Assembly: GCA_004802725.1 (NCBI GenBank)
Contig: SGPM01000088.1
Location: 1 to 64,000, forward strand
Reading direction: 5' to 3'
From: Antrodiella citrinella
Taxonomy: Eukaryota; Basidiomycota; Agaricomycetes; Polyporales; Steccherinaceae
Length of the DNA stretch: 64,000 bases
The translations under genes were made by a program, and so were the position numbers. Below the pieces are notes generated by a model. The model made no database searches, was not told where the DNA came from, and saw only the letters and a list, made by a program, of their open reading frames with translations. Of this stretch, positions 55,713 through 64,000 are shown in pieces. Positions within the stretch are counted from its first letter, which is position 1. Each line of letters starts with the position of its first letter.

Positions 55713-58700
55713 TCGATGTCACAGTATTCAGAACTCATCACAAATTGGGATGGACATCTACAGTCGTCGGCCCCATCGTCGCCTGCAAAAACACCGGTCA
55801 CAACACCCAGGATCACCGCCACCACTTAGCGAATCACAACACCGTCCAGTCCCTCAAAGGTCCACGAACATCCCAAGCGTCATTCAAAGAGACGATATAC
55901 CGGAAGACAAGGTTGGATGTTGATGCCAATGCTCCCCAAGCAGGGCCAAGTCGCATCGAGTCTGACTCGGATGACTCGGATGCTGATAGGGTCAATGACA
56001 TGCTCATACTTGCAAGTCCCGAACAGTCTTCTTTCACCGCAACACCTAAGGTACGTCGTTGTAGGTGTGGGTTTTGCAGCGTGATTAACGCGTCGAAACG
56101 CGTCTTCAGGATTCGGACGGGTTGGGGCACTCGGGTATGAGGGAAGCAACTGATCAGAGCCGTGATACCGTGGTGCGTTTGCTTGCTTTTCGCGTTATTG
56201 AATCGCATTCTCATGCGTTGAACAGTTTTTGACTCCCCGCCGTTGAGATTGGACAGATTCTCTCGTGTCAGCTAACGCAAGCAAGACCGTCAGCGTGACA
56301 TGTCATCTGTGTACAAGAGCGCACCTCAGGTTCTTTTCTTTTACTTTTTGTCTTGTCTAATTCGTTCTAATAGAGGTACGGTGCATTCTCTTTTATTCAC
56401 GTGTCTAGCCTGGAAGGGCAGATCTACAAACACTAACCAGATTCCACTACCATCCGACTCCTCCGCGCATAAGCGAGAAACTTTCGTCCAGGTCATCCGG
56501 TTTGACACCGCCAACCCTCGTCCATTTTGAACCACCGAATGATCCTACCGAACCATTTCGGAGCCACAGTTCCGGCCCATTTTTCTCTTCCGGAGGGTCA
56601 CCTTTGCAGCCTCCCATCTCCCCGACATTTCGGCTTTTCCCTTCTACCCTAGTGACTCCTACAGACTATTCCGCTGATATGATGCCTTCCTTTGATCTCT
56701 CACAGCCCTCATCCGTGGCGTCGCAACCCCCCATCGCGTCGCGGAGCCATCCCATCTCTGAATCAGAACCGTACGGTTTAAGCTACCCACCGGCGGAGTG
56801 ACTCTCTCGTTACCCGGCGTCATCCTCGTCCGAGGACTTGGATCTCTTCTTCAGCATATTGGGCAAGATAGAAGATGGGGGTGATGTGGAAAGAGCAGAC
56901 GTGGATATGACCGTGAATGAGGAGGGTTCGTCAAGAGATGTGAATGTTACGATAGGAGATATGACGATGGACGTGCCGTTGGTAGGTGCGGGAATATCGA
57001 CGGTTACTGCGGAGCGGCAGGTTGCGCAGGTAGACGTCGAGATGGAGGTATAGGATGAAGTGGACGTACTATCGGTGGACGCGGGACCTTTGCCCGAGGA
57101 AATCACAACAGGACTGCTGCATGAGGCACCGCTGAAGACCGCAGACATTGAACCTCTATCAGGAGAGGGCGCGCTAGTGGTTCCGCTAGTAAACGATGCT
57201 ATTGATCTACAGGACACGGTGATCAAAGCACGCTCAGCAGACGTTACGGAGGATACAGCGATAATCTCGCCAGTCGAAGATGGTGTGCAGCCTCTACCTG
57301 AAGAGAAGGGCTCAAGCGTGCCTGGTATTCGTTTCACTCGCGCTAACTATCTTGCCCCTGATCCTGGTGTAGGTGTAGCGAACATTCCGCCTCCAGTGGA
57401 CGTCGATGTACACAACTGCGCGTTCCGCTCTCCAACACGATCTCAGCGTGCGGAAACACCGCAAGTTGGCGTACTCTCTGGCGCGTCCACTGTTCGCGAT
57501 ACATCTGCCCCCTTCAGGGAAGCGAGCGCGAGCGGGACCAGCACCCTCATTGACCTTACGCTAGAGGACTCACATCCGACGACAGCCGACGTTATAGATA
57601 TGGACTCGCCACGGCAACCTGACCCTTCGGAGGAGGAGCAGCCACTCATTGCGACAGCTCGTGAACGGACCCCACTTTTCCTGCCGTCCCCATCGGATTC
57701 TCCACCTCCGGAGCGAGTGTTGGTGGAGGACCCTGCTACGTTGTTCACCCCGGAGCAGCGTGTCCAAGAACTTCCCGAATCTAGCGACATTAAGATCATC
57801 GAAACGACGAGGAGATACCCCCCTACTAATTCCGTCGTTGTTTCTTATAGACGGATTGATTCAGTGAGTTCTGCTGATATGATCAATGGGCGTGATTGAC
57901 GTCCTTGGTTTAGCCTGCGGTCCCAGATTCTCGAAGCGGCACGGGAGCGTCCTCTTCCCGTGCTCGTTCTCAGAGCGTTGAAAGCGTTCGGAGTGTTATT
58001 TCGATATCTTCGTCTGATTCTATTCCGCAGGCAGGCGCTTCGCTTCGACCACGCAAAAGGCGAAAGCTCATGGCGCTCCCTCCGAGACGAAATCTGGCCT
58101 ATGTGGATGTCCCACTCCCTTCGGAGATGCACAAGAAGCTGCGCGCACCTGTGCGCCCGCGTTTTTATCTTCACCAATCTCGGCTGAAGCGGTCTCCGCC
58201 ACCTTCGGAGGATGAGACCCGACATGAATCGCCGTCACTTCCACCGAAACGTAGACGAGTCGTACCAGTCAGCTCGTACGCGTCGTCGTCGTCGTCATCA
58301 GAGGAGGAGGAGGAGCTGATCCCACATCCATACCGCCTTTACAAGCAAGGCACCGTTCAACGGGCTGCCAACGACCCGATCGGCCAGATGATGCATATCA
58401 AGGAGAGACAGTACCTTCTCTGTGACCGACAGACCCAGCTTGCGCATAACATTCGACATATTTGGACGGTTCCTCGCTGCTGGGGAGCTCTGCACCCAAA
58501 CGCACACTGGAGAGATAAAGAACAGGCGCGGCGGACTACTTCTCCTGCGCCACATCCAGAGACGATACGCTCTGTGCAAGACGAACACATTGAACATGCG
58601 CCCGTCGCTCATACGCCCAAACGATCACGCGCTCAACATTCTAGGCCTTCAGTTGATCAGTCGCCCGCAACACGTAGGACGAATCGTCTGTTCTTACAAC

Positions 58701-60409
58701 CTCCATTACCGGATCTCTCTGGGCCGAGTGCAGCCTTGACTACGTCGGGTCGTTTGCTAGATCCAATTCCCGGTGCTCCCCCTCCCCCTCCTGCTGTTGC
58801 AGACACGCTGTCATCATACGACGACGCCTACAGACAGCAACACGAAATGTATCAACATACTTTTGAACCTGTGGAACCGGCGCACGAAGAGCCCGACGTT
58901 TGGGGTCAGCTTGATGAACCAGAGCTCGGATTCTCGCCGGACTTGGACTTCGGCGTAGGTTGGGACGGCGGAGACACGATAGATCCATCGTTGCTCTTGT
59001 CACAGCCTCAAGCGTATTCACCTTCACCTCCTGGCTCGCCGGCGTCCTCTTCCCGGTCCGCTGCACACATACTTGGACCCACCTTCGACGACAATTCCGC
59101 GTTCGCGCTTCCGCTCCCTCGGAGGTCGGTCTCCCCTGCCTTGTCCGCCGACATGTCTGAACGGGACCAACGACAAGACGACGAGGTGGTCGTTCCAGTT
59201 GCCTCGCCGACGTGTGTGGAAGGTGCGAGCAAAGGGAAGGGACGAGCACCAGATGTTGGGTTCAGAATGCGGTCGGCGTCGCAATGGACGTGGACGGATA
59301 GGTCGCCATCTCCTGTAGACGGCAAGCGCGAGCGTCGTCCGAGTAAACGCGTGCGGGATGCCCTAGAGCCGGGGGACACTGCGAGTGTAGGTTCGGCCGT
59401 TCTGCTGAAGAGCAGCAAAGGAAACCTCACGCAAAAGGCTAAGAAACCTGCTGCCAACACGCAGAAGAGATCGCTTCAATCGACCCCGCAGTCCATTGCT
59501 GACTTGGCGATGGTGACTTGGTGCCATCATTGTCGGAGCAAGACTGCACGCGATAAGATGCGTTGCACGGAGATAAGAGATGACGGGGAGCCCTGCTGTA
59601 CGCGCTATTGCATCAACTGCGTCACAAAGCGGTAAGTGATTAGTATGTCTATTCTTCAACGCTGAAATAATAATTTCTTATCGGAATGCAGGTATCCTGA
59701 TGTCACCTTCGACCCATTCGCGGTTCAGTTTACATGCTTTCGATATACTGACACGTGCAATTGCAGCCAGTGCTCGCGACGGAGGGGAGAAAAGTACATT
59801 CGCGCGCGGGACTTCCAGAACTACATCGAATCCGAACCACCCTACCGTAGTCGATCCTCCAGGAGCTCATCTTCGGTGAAGGAGCAGCCGAAGAGCAAAG
59901 TTTCTAGACGATCGCCCTCGCTGGTGGCCCAGGCGGTGGTTCCGGCATTGAAAACCTTGGAAGCTGTACCAGAGGGGCACCTTGGGGGTACAGTGTACAG
60001 CGTTAATCGGAATCGCAAGATTGGGCCCGCAGTTGTCGGCGACGGCAACATGGGCGTAGTTTTTCTGTCGATTTCCAAGAAAAGACAGTTCATCGGTGCT
60101 CCTCGTGACCACTGGCGGACACTTCCCTGCGGGTCGTCTCACACTTTGTCCTCTCTCTCGGCCCCTCCCCCTCTTCCAGGAGGTAGGATCTTCATTGGTA
60201 CTCGGGAAGCTCTGTTCGACACACGATACAAGACCGTTGACGAACACATTGATGATTGGTTGTCGGATCCTTGGCGAGACTCGAGCCCCCTCACCCCTCT
60301 ACCCAGCGATGACGAGGAGGATTCAGGACTGTCAGATCCTACCTGCCTTGCGTTTGTGATTGCGCAAGCAGCCGCGTTTATTCCGGAGAGGAAGTCGGAA
60401 CCGGTTTGA
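55713..60409 (+). CDS. CDCA7-like zf-4CXXC_R1 protein, 5' half damaged
   Basis: The 3' half is clear: exons 57914-59631 and 59692-60409, preceded by an open stretch from about 56493 to 57863. The last exons encode the zf-4CXXC_R1 zinc domain (CHHCRSKTARDKMRC, CCTRYCINC, FTCFRYTDTCNCSQCSRRRG), as in CDCA7, which recruits the remodeller HELLS to chromatin for DNA-methylation maintenance. The usual W-x-CP-x-C before CNC reads FTCFRYTDTC here. The N-terminal 700 or so residues are acidic and disordered. Possible first exon MSQYSELITNWDGHL (55713) meets TAG at 55824-55829 and a frame change near 55890. In-frame TGA at 56799 could lie in an 84-nt intron (56771-56854), but TAG at 57051 has no obvious intron. 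It may be a pseudogene, hold sequencing errors, or be two genes. Confidence 0.7.
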
Positions 60410-60769
60410 CCACAGTTGTGCTATCCTTTGCTGCACCTATGATATTAGGCGTAATCTTTCTTGGATCTGTATATACTGCTTGGAGGACTCTTTTCTTGAC
60501 ATACGCTTGCATTCTTCTCGTTCATGCTCTATTTTACTTTGGGATGTAAATGTCCGTTCCTAATGCCGATCTACGTTAATTGATCACTGGCCTTATTCAG
60601 TTTCAAACTACAGCGCGGACACAATATTAATGGCGCAAAGGTTGTGCCATTGAGGTTAGCCACTCACACTCGTTTCGACAACTTGAACCCAAACCGTGCC
60701 AGCTGCGTTTTCCCATCCGTTATTCTGTCTCTGTCTCGCTGCCAGTGTCTCCCAGCACTGGCAGCAGCG

Positions 60770-61080
60770 ACCAGCGAATGTCGAGCCTCGCTCCAGACTC
60801 TGTGGCGGATACCCGATCACTACACAAGTTATGGTCGAATACGCCAAACACGAGAAGATAGACCAGGTGTTCAACGCAATACAGAGGCTCAACAAATACC
60901 TTTGGGACGAGGTAGTAGGTTGAACATATATTTCGTCGGTCTCCGAAGACTGGACGGAATACACGCTCGTGACGCAGTACTTGCGCATCAATGGATGGGT
61001 CGGGATGACGCCGCCGCACCTCTTCGAGGAGCGCAAATTTGACCGAGAGATGAAGAAGATCCTTCAGAAATTGATGGGTA
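60770..61080 (+). pseudogene. Possible gene fragment, unknown family
   Basis: One frame reads VEYAKHEKIDQVFNAIQRL then NKYLWDEVVG, stops at TGA 60921-60923, and continues in the same frame as ISSVSEDWTEYTLVTQYLRI then NGWVGMTPPHLFEERKFDRE, up to a gtacg that could be a splice donor. The composition and amphipathic helices look protein-coding. I do not recognise the family. Either a short intron removes the TGA or this is a broken gene. Confidence 0.4.
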
Positions 61081-61280
61081 CGTTCGACGCCTATTCATGT
61101 TCACGTTGTAAGCCGGACCCGATCAGATTGTGAAATGGTGTTGGTACTCGCGTGTGTTGACGGCTGAGTGTATCAGGATGGTGTTTCCGTGCGCTGGAGT
61201 CGTTGGGGACACGCTCAGGTTCACCCTTCGTCAAGGACGCGAGGTGTGGGACGATGGCGGTCGGAAGAGAACATCGGCAG

Positions 61281-61512
61281 GATAAAATCATCAGTATGTT
61301 ACAAATATCAGTTAGTCGACGGGAGAGCTACAATCATTATCGGTCCTATGGGTGCAGCCTACGTGCTCTCGTCAATGGACAGGCACTGGAAAATCATGAA
61401 TCAGAATTCACATGCGAGAAGCTGGACCCGAGACTCACCCGAAACTCAATAAACGCATCCGGTGTCTTCCCCCGTGGTCCAACACTAGGCATCATCAGCT
61501 GAAGACTGAGAA
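61281..61512 (-). repeat. RAD1 3' end, parental copy of the duplication
   Basis: Partner of 53458-53691. It covers the last part of the RAD1 coding region, its stop codon at 61394 and about 110 bp of 3' flank. It is inferred to be the source copy because it lies in an intact gene. Confidence 0.85.
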
Positions 61513-62928
61513 GACCGCCCTCGTCGATGCGGAGCGACGTCTTCATCGAACTCTGCAACGCGCGGATGGCCTCAGCTATGAACAGCATCTTGTACCTGCG
61601 CAAGAATCATCAGACGTAAGTCACAAATGAGCGGTCATGGAAACCCACGTGAAGGATATGTGAGTGTCGCATTCACAGGACTCGAGCACTTCCTTGTCGC
61701 TCGGATAGTCCATCTAGATGAGGCCCTGTTGAGCGACTTCCACGTCAGAGTCAGGCGTCATGTACTCACCTCGGTGGTCCCGAAAGGTCCTGTAGCCATC
61801 AATCTGAGCCGGGGTGGGGCGTTGTGATTAGCTGCACGACCAGGAGGCGGTGGCGGGTTTGCGACTATAGTCAGCTTTTCGCACGATGAAGAGTGCAGTT
61901 CGGACAACGCGTCGTGCAGCCACGATGACTGGAATAAATATCCAGCGACCACATCGAGGTTCATAGAAACACGGGCCCACCTTGAGAATGATCTTGAGCA
62001 CGCTGGTACGTCCGGTTCGTGATCAGCTGTCGTTCTCTGGTAGGGCTCGAGTACACGTACGTTGCGTCCGAGTCAAATGGGAGGTCCAAAACAGGATCCG
62101 CTTCATACGTCGTAACTTCACATGTGGCAGTTGGTCCGTCTGCATCTTCAGCCCTGAAGAAATATTCATTAGCATTGTCACCCGTCCAACGAAGACATTG
62201 AACTCACATGAGTAGCGTCAATGGATACCCGACACCACCGTACGCCATTCTCATCCCTATGCCCTTCTCGTTTCCTCCTAGATACTGCTCAATTCTCCCT
62301 GACGAATTCCCAGACCGCCCACTGCGTCCTCCATGATCGCCGTCAGAGTCGTTGTCGGATTGGTTACTAGCTTTCCGCCAGCCACGGTATTGCTGCTTGT
62401 TCTTGTTCTTCGCCTTGTCGCCAGGGGCAGACTTCCCACCAGCCGATCCAAACACGCTGAGGCATTCGAGGAGAGTGGGCATGGATACTTCGAAGACGGT
62501 GTGCCGTGGTTCTGCATCTGCATCTTCATCGCGTGCGTCGCCATCTTCAGGCGTATAGACAAATTCGTCGAAGATGTCCTTGTGGATGTATGTCATACCT
62601 AATACAAACATCAGAAAAACCTCTAATGGGAGACAAAAGTTGGTTATATGCACCAAGCAGAGTCCTGGAGAGTTCTGTATACACGACTAGACCGGCTGCG
62701 TTGACTTGTATGAGGGCTCTCTGCGTAACGTGACATGCTCAAATTCAAGAGTTCAAGCACTCTCAGACTAAGAATACATACCTTTGAAAAGCCAATACCA
62801 CGAAGTAGGGTAGCAAGATGTCGGATGTCGCGTACAGACGCGGTCCATACCTGGTTGCAGAATCAACTTGAAAGTCTCCGGAACGGAACGACGTGTCGTA
62901 CCTGTCTTTGCTCGTCTTGGGATAACAT
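61394..62928 (-). CDS. RAD1: DNA-damage checkpoint clamp subunit Rad1
   Basis: Rad1, with Rad9 and Hus1, forms the PCNA-like 9-1-1 clamp loaded at damaged DNA in the nucleus. Nine exons in coding order, 62928-62902, 62850-62782, 62720-62654, 62598-62208, 62153-62061, 62002-61981, 61928-61770, 61713-61649 and 61595-61394, give 1,095 nt (364 residues) in perfect phase. Landmarks are SVRDIRHLATLLRGIGFSK, RALIQVNAAGLVVYTEL, YIHKDIFDEFVY, VSMPTLLECLSVFG, MRMAYGGVGYPLTLLM, VLKIILKSSWLHDAL, MDYPSDKEVLESCEC and ALQSSMKTSLRIDEGGLLSLQ. A Gly/Asn/Ser-rich insert lies in the middle. The sixth exon is only 22 nt (VLKIILK). The first exon codes only nine residues (MLSQDEQRQ). Confidence 0.93.
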
Positions 62929-63365
62929 CACATCGAGCGACACCTCAGAAGTATCAAGAACGAAATGTCACGAAAAACGACGCAGCACGGAGAAGAAATG
63001 TTTGGGTCCAAGCAAAGTCCAAGTCAGGGTGCCATCGGCGGCGGGTCTAATCTGCGCAAAACTTGAATAAGCGCCTGCCAGTGGTTGACTCGGAATTTCA
63101 ATTTGAAAGCTCCAGCTTCAGCTTCAACGTTTCGACACTCGAAGTTCCAGATGAACGTTAACGTTGAGGACATTTGCGGCTGAAGCTTTCTACTCTACCT
63201 CTTGTTGTTCCTTCAGTCAATCTGCGTAACGGTAAAATGCAAATCTAATCTTAATCTAATCTATACCGCGTCCTCTTATTTAAGGCGATCGCGAAAGCAA
63301 CGACCTGGACCTGAACTTGTCCTTTCCTCTTTCGCATATTGTTGTCAAGAAGATCTATTTCCAAA
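62929..63365. promoter_or_regulatory. Divergent promoter region of RAD1 and UBP14
   Basis: The 437 bp between two divergent start codons must drive both genes. It contains a short imperfect repeat set (gctccagcttcagcttcaacg, 63110-63130, and gctgaagc at 63180), and an AT-rich block (taatcttaatctaatctata, about 63245-63265) with a repeated aatct motif. No consensus factor site can be named. Confidence 0.5.
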
Positions 63366-64000
63366 ATGTCTGCCTGCCCACACCTGCACGAACTGAAGAG
63401 TCTGCAACCTCCGAGATTGTCTCAAGCTGTCCATCGAGAAGAGTGTACGCAATGCTTTGACAACCAGGTATGGTTCGTATGACTCAAGCCAGGACACGAG
63501 CTCATCCATGGATAGGATTCGCCTCTCGGGATTGATGTTTGCTTTTCCTGCTTCAATGGAGGCTGTTTGGATCAAGATCGCCACCATATGCGCACCCATA
63601 TCTCCAAGTCTGGCCACACGTTCACCCTCAACGTGAAGAGGAAACTCAAACCTTCGGCCAATCGCGTACGTATCTACCTCTTGTGTCTCCTTGAATCTTA
63701 CGTTGAATCTTGTGCGTGCACAGACAGAGGATGAAGAACCTCCGGCCAAGATGACGAAACTTGCGATCTCAGAGAAACGTGACGAAGACAACTACGAACA
63801 TAGGACAACCATCAAGTGCTGGAAATGTCTCCCTGGCACAGGATTAGAACTGCCAGAGGTGTCGGGAGATGGTCATGTGCAAAGTCTGATTGGTGGCGTC
63901 ATGCAGAGTCTGTCGTCTGCGAGGCAGTCCGAAGTGAAAGCTTGGGAAGAGGAGATCACGGCTTGCGAGCATACGTTGACTGTGGAGCAGTTCGCAACAG
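63366..64000 (+). CDS. UBP14: Ubiquitin C-terminal hydrolase 14 (USP5-like), 5' part
   Basis: Exons 63366-63467, 63516-63665 and 63724 to the window edge. The protein opens MSACPHLHELKSLQPPRL. A UBP-type zinc finger follows (ECTQCFDNQ, IDVCFSCFNGGCLDQDRHHMRTHI), then a second Cys pair (IKCWKCLPG) and a helical region (VMQSLSSARQSEVKAWEEE). Ubp14/USP5 (isopeptidase T) disassembles free polyubiquitin chains; the zinc finger binds the free C-terminus of ubiquitin. The catalytic Cys and His boxes lie beyond the window. The two introns are 48 and 58 nt with good signals. Confidence 0.88.

Noticed and set aside
56810..57337. Ser/Thr-rich minus-strand frame
   Set aside because: Antisense to the acidic Glu/Asp/Val-rich coding region of the CDCA7-like gene; low-complexity mirror, not a gene.
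58740..59460. Overlapping minus-strand frames of 150-169 codons
   Set aside because: Antisense to the long exon of the CDCA7-like gene, Arg-rich shadow translation.
1..64000. CRISPR arrays, operons, ribosome binding sites, bacterial genes
   Set aside because: No regularly spaced repeats or bacterial gene organisation; all genes have spliceosomal introns.

Overview
This 64 kb window is nuclear DNA from a filamentous basidiomycete, most likely an Agaricomycete. The support is direct: every gene is cut by many short introns (about 40-80 nt, GT..AG), the proteins are typical fungal ones (Acr3, an APC1/BimE-like subunit, Ssz1, Rad1, Ubp14), and there are lineage-typical families such as FunK1 kinases, F-box/LRR proteins and a DIRS-like tyrosine-recombinase retrotransposon. 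I derived exon borders by hand from splice signals, reading-frame phase and family similarity. They are models, not transcript-supported.

Layout. 0-1.6 kb: decayed F-box/LRR gene. 1.7-3.1: arsenite efflux carrier ACR3 (+), 5' end disturbed by an inverted repeat. 3.3-9.5: APC1, the largest anaphase-promoting-complex subunit (-), six exons, one apparent homopolymer frameshift. 10.1-13.0: UPF1-like SF1 helicase (+), nine exons. 14.9-17.8: protein with two RanBP2-type zinc fingers (+). 18.4-19.2: small secreted Cys protein (+). 19.7-22.1: 15-exon amino-acid/GABA-type permease (+). 22.5-27.9: N-rich DIRS-like retroelement (-) with Gag, RT-RNase H and tyrosine recombinase. 28.4-30.5: two decayed GNAT paralogues facing each other with a minisatellite between them. 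31.0-32.7: FluG-like glutamine-synthetase-type enzyme (-). 33.4-34.5: C-terminal piece of a FunK1 kinase (-). 34.7: intron-bearing tRNA-Asp(GTC) (-). 34.9-37.0: SSZ1-type Hsp70 (+). 39.1-39.6: small unknown protein. 40.0-41.3: a 1.35 kb element with 36-bp perfect terminal inverted repeats and a 5-bp target-site duplication. 41.7-44.6: two paralogous SDR oxidoreductases (-). 46.8-48.8: amidase (-). 49.3-51.0: unknown protein (+). 51.3-54.4: a graveyard of three gene fragments (M1 aminopeptidase lacking its catalytic domain, a copy of the RAD1 3' end, and a headless kinase). 54.4-55.5: haloacid-dehalogenase-type hydrolase (-). 55.7-60.4: CDCA7-like zf-4CXXC_R1 gene with a damaged 5' half. 61.4-62.9: RAD1 checkpoint clamp subunit (-). 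63.4-end: 5' part of UBP14 (+).

Neighbouring genes do not form one pathway. Conserved housekeeping genes (APC1, SSZ1, RAD1, UBP14, helicase) sit as stable islands between accessory stretches where transposons, tandem paralogues and pseudogenes collect. The most unusual material is the DIRS-like element, the long-TIR element at 40-41.3 kb, and the junction at 53.46-53.69 kb where a duplicated RAD1 tail meets a kinase fragment. I saw no convincing novel multi-gene system; these are the best places to look.
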